DNA of 64,000 nucleotides from Enterobacter sp. (GTDB lineage: Bacteria > Pseudomonadota > Gammaproteobacteria > Enterobacterales > Enterobacteriaceae): assembly GCA_022649305.1 (NCBI GenBank), contig JALCNW010000004.1:1-64000 (forward strand). Direction: 5' to 3'. Shown here in pieces: positions 30,440 to 40,122 of the stretch. The notes under the pieces are model-generated. The model did no database searches and had not been told where the DNA came from. It was given only the letters and a program-made list of their open reading frames with translations. Position 1 is the stretch's first letter; the number at the start of each line of letters is the position of its first letter. A program made the translations under genes and the position numbers.

Positions 30440-30769
30440 AATGTGCCTCTGTTATTCAGGTTAGATACCCTTTTACTGATGGATGTGTGCAAGGTGGTGC
30501 TGTGATTACAAGAGCATGAGTAGGCTATTTACCCCAACGGCAGTTTTACACCATAGCTCAAATTTTGTCTATCATGCTAATATTATTAGAATTTATTAAC
30601 TTGTAAACATGAGGGCACCGTAAGTCATCTGTCGGTATCAAGTGGACAATTCCCTTCAAGATACTGCGATTCTGGTGTGTTCAGGGGCGTGTCTTGAGGT
30701 ATCATTTAACGCAGTTTTTTACGATGCTAAGCCCTGCATCGCCAGCTTTTCTTCATACCAGGATGATTC
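30440..30769. other. 330-bp divergent control region before hsdM
   Basis: A non-coding region between the divergent 29291-30439 gene and hsdM. It contains the right copy of the 23-bp repeat and an AT-rich stretch (30580-30620) that could hold hsdM promoter elements. No individual promoter can be assigned with confidence. Confidence 0.5.
30530..30552. repeat. 23-bp direct repeat, right copy
   Basis: Identical to 20708-20730, in the same orientation, 91 bp upstream of the minus-strand gene at 29291-30439 and 218 bp upstream of hsdM. Confidence 0.75.
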
Positions 30770-32293
30770 ATGAACGACAAAATCAGTCAGGACACGATCA
30801 ACAAAGCCCTGTGGGCCGCGTGTGATACGTTCCGTGGCACCATCAGTGCTGATACCTATAAAGACTTTATCCTTACCATGCTGTTTCTTAAGTACATTTC
30901 AGATGTCTGGCAGGATCACTATGACGAATACAAAGAACAGTATGGCGATGCGCCGGAACTAATTGAAGCGATGATGGCTAACGAGCGTTTTGAACTGCCA
31001 AAAAATGCCAGCTTTTATGCGCTGTACGAACGTCGCCATGAGCCGGGTAACGGTGAGCGTATCGATCAGGCTCTGCATGCAATCGAAGAAGCTAACGGAA
31101 CCAAACTGAAAGATGCCGGGAAAAGCGTGTTCCAGGATATTTCGTTTAACACCGATCGTCTTGGCGAAGAAAAACAGAAAAACACCATCCTGCGTCAGCT
31201 ACTGGAAGACTTCGCCGGTGAAGATCTCAACCTGAAGCCGAGCCGTGTAGGTACTCTGGACGTTATCGGTAATGCCTATGAATATCTGATTAAAAACTTT
31301 GCGGCCAGCGGCGGGCAGAAAGCCGGGGAGTTCTATACTCCGCCGGAAGTATCAGACCTGATTGCTGAACTGCTCGACCCACAACCCGGTGATACCATCT
31401 GCGATCCGGCCTGTGGTTCCGGTTCGTTGTTGATGAAGTGCGGACGTAAAATTGTCTCCGGGCATGACAGCCGTAACTATGCCTTGTTCGGTCAGGAAGC
31501 GATTGGATCTACATGGTCGCTAGCGAAAATGAATATGTTCCTTCACGGCGAAGATAACCACAAAATCGAGTGGGGCGATACCATTCGTAACCCGAAACTG
31601 CTCGATAAAAATGGCGACCTGATGCTGTTTGATATCGTGACAGCTAACCCTCCCTTCAGCCTGGATAAGTGGGGCCATGACGAGGCTGAGAACGATAAAT
31701 TTGGTCGTTTCCGTCGCGGTGTACCGCCGAAGACTAAAGGCGATTACGCCTTTATCTCGCATATGATCGAAACCCTGAAACCAGGAACGGGGCGTATGGG
31801 CGTAGTTGTGCCACACGGTGTGCTGTTCCGTGGTTCCAGCGAAGGTAAAATTCGCCAGAAACTGATCGACGAAAATCTGCTGGATGCCGTCATTGGCTTG
31901 CCGGAAAAACTGTTCTACGGTACAGGTATTCCTGCTGCGATTCTGATTTTCAAAAAACAGAAAGTGGATGACAAGGTACTGTTTATCGATGCCAGCCGTG
32001 AATATAAGGCGGGCAAAAACCAGAACCAGCTCAGCGCAGAAAATATCCAGAAGATCGTTAACACCTATCGTGAAGGCGATAACGTCGAGAAATACGCCTA
32101 TCTCGCCAGCCTGAAAGAGATTCAGGACAACGACTATAACCTTAATATCCCGCGCTATGTCGATACCTTTGAGGAAGAAGGCGAGATCGACCTGCTGGCA
32201 GTGCGAGCAGAGCGTGAGCAACTGAAGGTGGAACTGGCGAAGCTGGAAACGGAGATGGTGGGGTATTTGGAGGAGCTGGGTTATGGTGCCTAA
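30770..32293 (+). CDS. hsdM: Type I restriction-modification methyltransferase subunit HsdM
   Basis: A 507-residue N6-adenine methyltransferase subunit. The N-terminal helical HsdM domain (NKALWAACDTFRGTISADTY) precedes the SAM-binding motif DPACGSGSL (212-220) and catalytic motif NPPF (293-296). It modifies the bipartite site chosen by HsdS and is also part of the restriction complex. Its stop overlaps hsdS by 11 bp. First gene of a six-gene operon. Confidence 0.95.
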   Translation: MNDKISQDTINKALWAACDTFRGTISADTYKDFILTMLFLKYISDVWQDHYDEYKEQYGDAPELIEAMMANERFELPKNASFYALYERRHEPGNGERIDQALHAIEEANGTKLKDAGKSVFQDISFNTDRLGEEKQKNTILRQLLEDFAGEDLNLKPSRVGTLDVIGNAYEYLIKNFAASGGQKAGEFYTPPEVSDLIAELLDPQPGDTICDPACGSGSLLMKCGRKIVSGHDSRNYALFGQEAIGSTWSLAKMNMFLHGEDNHKIEWGDTIRNPKLLDKNGDLMLFDIVTANPPFSLDKWGHDEAENDKFGRFRRGVPPKTKGDYAFISHMIETLKPGTGRMGVVVPHGVLFRGSSEGKIRQKLIDENLLDAVIGLPEKLFYGTGIPAAILIFKKQKVDDKVLFIDASREYKAGKNQNQLSAENIQKIVNTYREGDNVEKYAYLASLKEIQDNDYNLNIPRYVDTFEEEGEIDLLAVRAEREQLKVELAKLETEMVGYLEELGYGA

Positions 32294-33488
32294 AGGATGG
32301 GAGTTAAGCTCTATAGGTAAAATATCTGATGTATCTTCAGGTGGAACCCCTAGTAGAAACAACGAAGCATATTGGAATGGTAATATCCCTTGGGTAACTA
32401 CAGCGGAGGTTCAATTTAAGATTATTGAAGATACGGTCGAGAAGATTACTGAGGAAGGCCTTGCAAATTCTTCCGCCAAGTTATTTCCTGCGGGTACAAT
32501 CCTTATGGCTATGTATGGGCAAGGGAAAACAAGAGGACAAGTTGCTAAGTTGGGTATAGATGCCTCAACTAATCAGGCATGTGCAGCGATAGTTTTACAT
32601 ACGGGTTATGAAGTGGATTTTTACTACCAGTTTCTCATAAGTCAATATGAAAACATTCGGGAAATGGCTAATAGCGGCGGTCAACAAAACTTGAGCGGAG
32701 GAATCGTAAAGTCAATTCCGGTTCCTGTTCCTCCACTTACCGAACAAAAGAAAATAGCCAAAATCTTGTCAACCTGGGATAACGCGATTTCAGTGACGGA
32801 AAAGCTTCTCACCAACAGCCAGCAGCAGAAAAAAGCCCTGATGCAGCAATTGCTTACCGGAGAGAAACGGTTGCTGGATGAGGATGGGGTGAGGTTTTGT
32901 GGGGAGTGGAAATGGCTTAGAGCAGCAGAACTGTTTAAGACTATTTCGCAAAGGAATAATTCCGAGGATGAGGAGCTTCTGGCAGTTACTCAAGACCTGG
33001 GCGTAATACCTCGATCGATGTTAGAGCGTAGGGTTGTAATGCCTGATGGCTCAACGAAAGGCTATAAGCTTGTTGTTCCGGGTAATTTTATAATTAGCTT
33101 ACGATCATTCCAAGGGGGATTGGAATACTCTCGTTATCGGGGATTGGTGAGCCCTGCGTATACAGTTTTAACCCCAATAAAAAAAATAGTAGATGAGTTT
33201 TATGAGCAATATTACAAATCTTACGATTTTATTGGGCATCTTGCCGTCGCAGTTATCGGAATTAGAGATGGAAAACAAATCAGCTATGAAGATTTCTCTT
33301 TTTTGAAACTTCCTTATCCTGAGATTGAAGAACAACAAAAAATCGCCGCCGTCCTTTCCGCTGCCGACGTTGAAATCTCCACGCTGGAGAAAAAACTCGC
33401 CTGCCTGAAAGACGAGAAAAAAGCCCTGATGCAGCAGTTACTGACCGGCAAACGTCGTGTTAAGGTCGATGAGGCGGTTGCCGCATGA
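32283..33488 (+). CDS. hsdS: Type I specificity subunit HsdS
   Basis: A 401-residue protein with two target-recognition domains, about residues 1-150 and 205-360. Each is followed by a conserved helical spacer ending in [10 protein letters not shown]. The two spacers are encoded by a 21-bp perfect repeat (32828-32848, 33416-33436). The TRDs differ strongly in sequence, so the site should be asymmetric; its sequence cannot be read from the protein. It overlaps the next gene by 4 bp. Confidence 0.93.
   Translation: MVPKGWELSSIGKISDVSSGGTPSRNNEAYWNGNIPWVTTAEVQFKIIEDTVEKITEEGLANSSAKLFPAGTILMAMYGQGKTRGQVAKLGIDASTNQACAAIVLHTGYEVDFYYQFLISQYENIREMANSGGQQNLSGGIVKSIPVPVPPLTEQKKIAKILSTWDNAISVTEKLLTNSQQQKKALMQQLLTGEKRLLDEDGVRFCGEWKWLRAAELFKTISQRNNSEDEELLAVTQDLGVIPRSMLERRVVMPDGSTKGYKLVVPGNFIISLRSFQGGLEYSRYRGLVSPAYTVLTPIKKIVDEFYEQYYKSYDFIGHLAVAVIGIRDGKQISYEDFSFLKLPYPEIEEQQKIAAVLSAADVEISTLEKKLACLKDEKKALMQQLLTGKRRVKVDEAVAA
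32828..32848 (+). repeat. 21-bp repeat within hsdS (copy 1; copy 2 at 33416-33436)
   Basis: The core AAAAGCCCTGATGCAGCA is identical after each TRD. Homology at both spacers permits domain swapping or circular permutation of specificity by recombination. Confidence 0.8.
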
Positions 33489-34168
33489 AACTGACGAAAA
33501 GTAGTCCACTGACTGACCGGGAAATCGACTGGCTGGAAGAGGCGTTGCTGAAATACGGCAATGATGACTCTGTGCTCTGTTTCTCTGAGCTGGATGGCTT
33601 TCTGACGGCGATTGTCTCTGGCCCGAATACGATTTCCCCTAATACCTGGCTCAGTGCTATCTGGGGGCGAGGTGATTACCACCCTCGCTGGACCACTGAA
33701 AAAGAGATGACGCGTTTTGTGGGGCTGTGTTTTCAGCATATGAACGATATCGCTGGCTGCCTGTATGAGGCCCCTGAACAGTTTGAACCGATTTTCAATG
33801 GACGTGAGGTGAAGGGGAAGACATATACCATCGTCGAAGAGTGGTGTTTCGGGTATATGAAAGGCCGGTCGCTGGATGACTGGTCAGCCTTGCCGGAGGT
33901 CTTACACCCCTCGCTGGAGGCGATAGCACTTCATGGTATCGAAAAGAACTTCCCTGTGGTTGAGAAAATGTCACCCGCTCAATTTGAACAGAGTATTACT
34001 CTCATTCAGCCTGCGGCACTGGCGCTTTATCAGCACTGGTTGTCGGTGAGAATGTCAGAGGTATCATCCCGGCCTGTTCCCGTGAAGGGGGCAGAAAAAC
34101 TATCCGGTCGTAATGACCCATGCCCTTGTGGCAGCGGTAAAAAATTTAAAAAGTGCTGCCTGCACTGA
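33485..34168 (+). CDS. YecA-like UPF0149 / SEC-C protein within the hsd operon
   Basis: A 227-residue protein with a YgfB/YecA helical domain and a C-terminal SEC-C zinc motif ([20 protein letters not shown]). It is strikingly similar to chromosomal YecA, including [11 protein letters not shown] and LEAIALHG segments. Its ATG overlaps hsdS (ATGA), so it is made with the restriction system. The SEC-C tail resembles the SecA C-terminus and binds zinc. Role in restriction unknown. It may regulate the toxic complex or be a captured yecA, which in E. coli lies close to leuZ. Confidence 0.75.
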   Translation: MKLTKSSPLTDREIDWLEEALLKYGNDDSVLCFSELDGFLTAIVSGPNTISPNTWLSAIWGRGDYHPRWTTEKEMTRFVGLCFQHMNDIAGCLYEAPEQFEPIFNGREVKGKTYTIVEEWCFGYMKGRSLDDWSALPEVLHPSLEAIALHGIEKNFPVVEKMSPAQFEQSITLIQPAALALYQHWLSVRMSEVSSRPVPVKGAEKLSGRNDPCPCGSGKKFKKCCLH

Positions 34169-34190
34169 CAAAGCGGAAGGAGGCTTGCTC

Positions 34191-35975
34191 GTGGCAGTGA
34201 ACAGTCTGGATAGTTCCCGGTGGTACCTGGGAAATGTTCTCTGGTTCGGAGGCTATAATAGTAAAACGGATCGAGAGAATAACTTCGGATTTCTCTCGTC
34301 AGAGAACGGTAATGAGCTGTTTTTTCATAAGAATGAGATAAGCCGGAGCCATACGCCTGCTGACAATACACTGGTGCTGTTCAGGCAAGGTACAGGTAAA
34401 AATGGTAAGCCTAGCGCTTTTAACGTTCACTTGCTTGATAAAAAAGATGAGGAGACGGCTGAGCTCCTCATTGAATATCTCCGGGCTATTATTGAGCAGA
34501 GCGTTGATTTCGCTCGTTGGCGTTATCGTGACAGCATTGTTAATTGCCTCACTCAGTCCTTTGGCGAAGGTGCTATAACTCGGTTAGTTACCAGTGATAT
34601 TCCTGCTACAAAAATATTACCGCTATTTTTAAAATCAAGAAACTACGATAATCAATTTACATCTTTCGCCTCTGATAAAAATTTCGATGATTTAATCGCA
34701 CAACAAATATTTCCTGCGGTCATGCCTTCGTCATTTATCGATGATAATATTGGTCAGTTCGCTGTTTGGGTGAAAAGTTGTTCTGCGGCTACGAGTTGCC
34801 AGAGAGGGGCACCATCGGACATCATAAATATATTACTCAGCCACGTATCTATAAGTGCCATACTCTACCTGGCATTTTACGATTGTATAAGCAGTGAGCG
34901 GATTCTTGAGTGTCGGCATGATGATATAGAGAATTTTGTTCGACGTAGTTTCACGAAAAATAAAATGGATATAAAACCGTTTGTCCGTGATGCCTATCAG
35001 CAGAAATTCTCATCGAGAGAGCAATTTTACAAGCATTCCGTGATTAGCCCTTTTACCAGTGCGTATTTGATTAAACAGAAGATGTTCAGAAAAGATTTCA
35101 GTTTCGTTAATGATATTGAATCAAATCCTGAGCTTTCTTCTGACCCTGAATACTTTATTCTGAGTAAGTTGTTGCCGTTGATTGGGCGCAACGATGAACA
35201 GTCTGTTCTGAGTATTATTCTGCATGAGATATGGCAGGGAGTCTTGTCGGGTAAAATTCCGGTAAATCATCCTTCTATTTTCAAATTGTTCCCACAATGT
35301 AGTTCATTACAAATTCGTTTCCCAAGTTTAGAATTATCCTGTGAGGCGTTTCACTGGAATGCAAAACAACCTGACGGAACGATAGAGAAAAAATTCCTTT
35401 GTCGTTCGAAAATCTGCCATGATCCGCAGGTGCTACCCGACCTCAGTCGGGACTACATCGACTTCACTATTTATGACTGGCTTTCCCACTATGGTATGAC
35501 CTATCTGATTACAGGCGAACCTTCTAAGCGGGATTTCCCAATTAAACTGGCTGGGTATTTCAACCGTATCAGAGAATTACATTCCCGCTTGCATTGCCGC
35601 AGTTGTGGGGTGTTGATGGTTCCAGATATGAAATATGCTCGTGTTGAAGTCAGCGTCTGGGATACGAAGTCGAAAGGATTTGTGAAAAAACCTTTTCAGG
35701 CTGCGTATCGCCTGACCGTTTTTAAATGTGCCAGTCATTCCTGCGAACAGTTTGGTATCGGGCATTACATTAATCACTGTATTGGTTACAAATGCAGCGA
35801 AATAATTGACGCCAGAGATTTGCATGAAAAATGTTCAGAAGGACGATTTATTTGTGCATCCTGTGGTTCCTGCTGTACGACGCATCAGGAGAAATTTGGT
35901 AATGTAAACAAGGGCGAAACAGAACAGGTCAAGTACAATCGCCTTTATCGGGACTCGCCGTTCTTTTCATCATAA
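34191..35975 (+). CDS. Cold-shock-domain / zinc-finger protein in the hsd operon
   Basis: A 594-residue protein from GTG 34191, preceded by a strong AAGGAGG 7 bp upstream. An in-frame ATG at 34113 would overlap the previous gene by 56 bp. The N-terminal 80 residues read as a cold-shock/OB fold (NNFGFLSSENGNELFFHKNE and later FNVHLLD). The C-terminus has several CxxC pairs (CRSCG, CKCSE-like, CASCGSCC) that suggest one or two zinc sites. The central 350 residues match nothing I know. Predicted to bind nucleic acid. Confidence 0.65.
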   Translation: MAVNSLDSSRWYLGNVLWFGGYNSKTDRENNFGFLSSENGNELFFHKNEISRSHTPADNTLVLFRQGTGKNGKPSAFNVHLLDKKDEETAELLIEYLRAIIEQSVDFARWRYRDSIVNCLTQSFGEGAITRLVTSDIPATKILPLFLKSRNYDNQFTSFASDKNFDDLIAQQIFPAVMPSSFIDDNIGQFAVWVKSCSAATSCQRGAPSDIINILLSHVSISAILYLAFYDCISSERILECRHDDIENFVRRSFTKNKMDIKPFVRDAYQQKFSSREQFYKHSVISPFTSAYLIKQKMFRKDFSFVNDIESNPELSSDPEYFILSKLLPLIGRNDEQSVLSIILHEIWQGVLSGKIPVNHPSIFKLFPQCSSLQIRFPSLELSCEAFHWNAKQPDGTIEKKFLCRSKICHDPQVLPDLSRDYIDFTIYDWLSHYGMTYLITGEPSKRDFPIKLAGYFNRIRELHSRLHCRSCGVLMVPDMKYARVEVSVWDTKSKGFVKKPFQAAYRLTVFKCASHSCEQFGIGHYINHCIGYKCSEIIDARDLHEKCSEGRFICASCGSCCTTHQEKFGNVNKGETEQVKYNRLYRDSPFFSS

Positions 35976-35992
35976 GTCTTCGTTCATTTTGA

Positions 35993-36012
35993 GTATGTCC
36001 GTACGGACATAC
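35993..36012. promoter_or_regulatory. 20-bp perfect palindrome before hsdR
   Basis: GTATGTCCGTACGGACATAC is a perfect dyad, 17 bp after the upstream stop and 32 bp before the hsdR GTG. It lacks a T-run, so it looks more like an operator than a terminator. Confidence 0.55.
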
Positions 36013-36044
36013 AGTTTCACCTCTTAGCCAAGAAGGATTACCGG

Positions 36045-39000
36045 GTGGATAAGCACTACCAACCTAAATTCCAGGAAGAATACAGCGCCAAAATTCCGGC
36101 GCTGACGTTACTGACCAGCCTCGGCTGGACGTTTTTATCCCCAAAACAGATTATGGATTATCGGGGTTATAAACAGGATGAGGTGGTGCTGCGTCCGGTT
36201 CTGCGTGAGGCGTTGTCGAAGCGTTCCTTTATAGCGAGCGGTAAAACCTGCCAGTTATCGGAAAAGGCACTGGATAACCTGATATCGCAGGTTTGTTCTC
36301 CGGCGCTGAATGAAGGGCTGCTGAAAGCCAATGAGCGGATGTATAACCATCTGCTCTACGGTATCGCCGTCACCGAATTTGTCGATGGCAAGAAGGTCAA
36401 CCCCACCATAGCGCTGATTGACTGGGAACACCCGGAAAATAACCAGTTTCACTTTACTGAAGAATTTACGGTATTGCGCTCAGGCGGTGTTGAAACCCGC
36501 AGACCGGATATTGTCTGTTTTGTTAATGGTATTCCGCTGGCTGTTATTGAAGCGAAAAGCCCGGCAGGCCACGGCAAGAAAGGGCCAACCATTGACGAAG
36601 GGATATCCCAGAGTATCCGCAACCAGCTTAATGACGAAATCCCGCAGCTGTTTGCCTATAGCCAGCTATTACTGTCGATTAACGGGTATGACGGGCGCTA
36701 CGGCACCTGTCATACACCAATGAAATTCTGGGCGGCATGGCGCGAAGAAGATATTACCGATCCGCAGATGTATGCGCTGCGCAACCATCAGTTATCGACG
36801 GAACAAATTCATGCGTTGTTTGATCATCGTCCTTCAGCCGATCTCGACTGGTACCAACAGTTAATCGCCGCTGGTGAACTGGCTGTCAGCGGGCAGGATA
36901 AGCTGCTTATCAGTCTGCTTTCGCCGGAACGTCTGCTGGAGATGACCCGTTTCTTCACCCTGTTTGATAAAAAGACCGGAAAGATTGTCGCGCGCTATCA
37001 GCAGGTGTTCGGGATTAAAAGACTACTGGAACGCATCAGTACTCGCAGACCGGATGGGGGCAGGGAAGGTGGGGTGATCTGGCATACCACGGGGTCAGGT
37101 AAATCGTACACCATGGTTTTCCTCAGCAAGGCGCTGATCCTCCATGACAGCCTGAAGCTGTGTCGCATTGTGGTGGTGACGGACCGTGTCGATCTTGAAG
37201 GGCAGCTCAGCGGTACTTTCGCTTCTGGTGGAGAACTGGCCGGGAAGGATGATAAGGCCAAAGCGATGGCGACCTCAGGTCAGAAGCTGGCACAGCAGAT
37301 TGGCTCTGGTAAAGAACGTATAATCTTTACCCTTATCCAGAAATTTAACTCAGCGACAAAATTGCCTGAATGCGTCAATACCAGCTCCGACATCATCGTT
37401 CTGATTGATGAAGGACACCGGAGCCAGGGGGGTGAGAACCATGTGCGAATGAAACTGGCCCTGCCGAATGCCGCCTTTGTGGCATTTACCGGTACGCCAT
37501 TGCTGAAAGAAGATAAGACCACCAATAAATTCGGGCCGATTGTCCACGCTTATACCATGCAGCGAGCGGTAGAAGATCAGGCGGTGACGCCTCTGCTATA
37601 CGAGGAACGTATTCCTGATCTTGAGGTAAACGACCGGGCAATAGATGCATGGTTTGATCGTATTACCGATGGGTTAAGCGAAGCGCAAAAAGCCGACCTT
37701 AAGCGTAAATATGCCCGTAAGGGTGAGGTTTATAGTGCAGATGACCGCATCCGTCTAATTGCGTTAGATATCGCCACGCACTTCTCGAAGAATATTGATG
37801 AGGGGCTGAAAGGCCAACTTGCCTGCGACAGCAAGATTTCCGCCATCAAATATAAAAAGTATCTTGATGAAGCCGGGTTGTTTGAGTCAGCTGTAGTTAT
37901 CAGCCCGCCGGATACCCGGGAAGGGAATACTGAGGTGGATGAAAGCAAACTGCCGGAAGTGACTAAATGGTGGAAGGATAACGTCGGCACGCAGGATGAG
38001 TCCGTGTATACCCGCAATATCATCAGTCGTTTCGATACTGATGATAAGCTTAAATTGTTGATTGTCGTCGATAAACTGCTCACTGGATTTGATGAACCAA
38101 AGAATACCGTGCTGTATATCGACAAGCCGCTTAAATCCCATAACCTTATCCAGGCGATTGCCCGGGTAAACCGACTGCATCCACTGAAAAAGTTTGGCCT
38201 GCTGATAGATTATCGCGGCATTCTGGCTGAACTGGACACGACTATAGGTAAATACCAGGATCTCGCCTCCCGAACGCAGGGAGGATACGACATCAAGGAT
38301 ATTGACGGGCTGTACAGCGCGATGAGTTCTGAATACAAGCGGCTGCCACATCTGTATAACCAGTTGTGGGCCATATTTGCCGGTGTTAAAAACAAGAATG
38401 ATACTGAGCAGTTGCGTGCAGTTCTGGTGCCTAAAATGGAAGAACGTGACGGAGAGATGGTCGATATCCATCAGAAAACCCGTGATGATTTCTTCGAGGC
38501 GTTAACGGCCTTTGCCGGGTGTCTGAAAGTAGCACTACAGTCCGCCACCTTCTTCACCGACAAGAGCTTTACGGAACAAGACCGAAATCTCTATAAAGAA
38601 ACCGTAAAACAGATGTCCAGCCTTCGCCAGTGGGCGATGCAGGTAAGTGGAGAGCAGGTCAATTATGACGACTACGCGGAGCAGGTGAAAAAACTGCTGG
38701 ATAAGCATGTCACCGGCGTTGAGGTTCGTGAACCAGATGGCGTGTATGAAGTCGGTAAAATGGGCAAGAGTGAAAAGCCCGAAGAGTGGGACAACAATAA
38801 AACCCGCAATGAAACCGACATCATTAAAACCCGTGTGACAAAGATGATTGAGCAGGAGCTGCGTGATGACCCGTATGCTCAGGAGGCCTTTTCCAAACTC
38901 CTGCGTATGGCAATCGAAGAGGCTGAAAAACTGTTCGACCATCCACTGAAGCAGTACCTCTTGTTCCGTGAGTTTGAAGAGCAGGTTGAAGCTCGTAAGC

Positions 39001-39329
39001 TCAGTGATATCCCGGATGCACTGACTGTAAACAAACATGCTCAGGCATATTACGGTGTATTTAAAAAAGAGCTGCCTGAGGTTTTTGCGGTCAACGACGT
39101 TCAGGTGCAGGAGAAGTGGACGAAGCTGGCTTTTGAAGTGGACAGTATCATTGTCAAAGCAGTGGCAGAAAACTCCCTGAACCCTCAGGATATCGAGAAA
39201 GCGGTCAAGACAAATCTGTTACCGCTGCTGTTTACGGCCTGTCGGGAAATAGGTGCCGGAATGATTCAGGTTAACCGTATTGTGGAAACCATCATCCAGA
39301 TCCTGCGCGTTGGTTTGATGAAATCATGA
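36045..39329 (+). CDS. hsdR: Type I restriction endonuclease subunit HsdR
   Basis: A 1094-residue motor nuclease. The PD-(D/E)XK site is D155 followed by E169-x-K171 (RPDIV, VIEAKSP). The superfamily 2 translocase has Walker A GSGKS (350-354) and a DEGH box (455-458), with later helicase motifs and a C-terminal HsdM/S-binding helical region. With HsdM and HsdS it cleaves unmodified DNA after translocation. GTG start with AAGGATT upstream. Its end overlaps the YgjP-like gene by 4 bp. Confidence 0.95.
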   Translation: MDKHYQPKFQEEYSAKIPALTLLTSLGWTFLSPKQIMDYRGYKQDEVVLRPVLREALSKRSFIASGKTCQLSEKALDNLISQVCSPALNEGLLKANERMYNHLLYGIAVTEFVDGKKVNPTIALIDWEHPENNQFHFTEEFTVLRSGGVETRRPDIVCFVNGIPLAVIEAKSPAGHGKKGPTIDEGISQSIRNQLNDEIPQLFAYSQLLLSINGYDGRYGTCHTPMKFWAAWREEDITDPQMYALRNHQLSTEQIHALFDHRPSADLDWYQQLIAAGELAVSGQDKLLISLLSPERLLEMTRFFTLFDKKTGKIVARYQQVFGIKRLLERISTRRPDGGREGGVIWHTTGSGKSYTMVFLSKALILHDSLKLCRIVVVTDRVDLEGQLSGTFASGGELAGKDDKAKAMATSGQKLAQQIGSGKERIIFTLIQKFNSATKLPECVNTSSDIIVLIDEGHRSQGGENHVRMKLALPNAAFVAFTGTPLLKEDKTTNKFGPIVHAYTMQRAVEDQAVTPLLYEERIPDLEVNDRAIDAWFDRITDGLSEAQKADLKRKYARKGEVYSADDRIRLIALDIATHFSKNIDEGLKGQLACDSKISAIKYKKYLDEAGLFESAVVISPPDTREGNTEVDESKLPEVTKWWKDNVGTQDESVYTRNIISRFDTDDKLKLLIVVDKLLTGFDEPKNTVLYIDKPLKSHNLIQAIARVNRLHPLKKFGLLIDYRGILAELDTTIGKYQDLASRTQGGYDIKDIDGLYSAMSSEYKRLPHLYNQLWAIFAGVKNKNDTEQLRAVLVPKMEERDGEMVDIHQKTRDDFFEALTAFAGCLKVALQSATFFTDKSFTEQDRNLYKETVKQMSSLRQWAMQVSGEQVNYDDYAEQVKKLLDKHVTGVEVREPDGVYEVGKMGKSEKPEEWDNNKTRNETDIIKTRVTKMIEQELRDDPYAQEAFSKLLRMAIEEAEKLFDHPLKQYLLFREFEEQVEARKLSDIPDALTVNKHAQAYYGVFKKELPEVFAVNDVQVQEKWTKLAFEVDSIIVKAVAENSLNPQDIEKAVKTNLLPLLFTACREIGAGMIQVNRIVETIIQILRVGLMKS

Positions 39330-40081
39330 GTGAAAAAGAGTCGCCAGCAATGAAAACGTTACGCATTGTTTATGGTGATGAAGCCATTGCCATACAGTGT
39401 GTTCCGCGTCAGGTCGTTAATGGCAGGGTGTTCATCAAGGTGCATCCGGACTGCCGGGTAGTGGCCTCTGTACCGCCAGAAACACCGGAGCACGAGGTGT
39501 TGTCTGCGCTGAAAAAACGAGGGCGCTGGATATATCAGCAACTGCGTGATTTCAGGGAGCAACAGACACACATTGTTCCGCGTCAGTATGTCAGCGGAGA
39601 AAGCCATTATTATCTCGGTAAGCAATATCAGTTGAAAGTGACAGAAGATGCTTCTGTGCCTCAACGAGTCAAAATGTTGCGAGGGCGTCTGGAAGTGTCG
39701 GTCAGGCACAAATCAACTGAAAAAGTTAAAGCATTGCTGACCGAATGGTATCGGGAACGTGCCAGAGATGTCTTCCAACGCAGACTAGATTTATTGATAC
39801 CACAGACCCTTTGGGTTAGTGAGCGTCCGCCGATACGTTTGCGGGCGATGCAAACGCAATGGGGAAACTGTTCTGCAAAAGGCTGTCTGACCCTGAATCC
39901 ATGGCTGGTTAAGGCATCCTCAGAATGCATCGATTATGTCTTGCTACATGAGTTATGCCATGTGGCTGAGCACAACCACAGCGAGGAGTTTTACCGTCTG
40001 ATGGGGCAGGTTATGCCGGGCTGGGAAAAGGTCAAGAAACGACTGGATGGGATGGCGGGGATGCTGTTGGCAGATATGTGA
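39326..40081 (+). CDS. YgjP-like (DUF45) zinc metallopeptidase
   Basis: A 251-residue protein with the YgjP/DUF45 pattern. RAMQTQWGNCSAKGCLTLNP near 174-192 is followed by the metal-binding HELCH (208-212) and a further His within NHSEEF (218). Such proteins often travel with type I restriction genes, and proteolysis of the restriction complex has been suggested. ATGA overlap with hsdR indicates coupled expression. Active-site residues are intact. Confidence 0.85.
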   Translation: MSEKESPAMKTLRIVYGDEAIAIQCVPRQVVNGRVFIKVHPDCRVVASVPPETPEHEVLSALKKRGRWIYQQLRDFREQQTHIVPRQYVSGESHYYLGKQYQLKVTEDASVPQRVKMLRGRLEVSVRHKSTEKVKALLTEWYRERARDVFQRRLDLLIPQTLWVSERPPIRLRAMQTQWGNCSAKGCLTLNPWLVKASSECIDYVLLHELCHVAEHNHSEEFYRLMGQVMPGWEKVKKRLDGMAGMLLADM

Positions 40082-40122
40082 TTTTGGGGCTTATTCTAAT
40101 TTAGAAACTAATCGGGGAAGTT

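Noticed and set aside
31520..32362. Minus-strand 280-codon frame in hsdM
   Set aside because: Antisense shadow of HsdM with no family resemblance.
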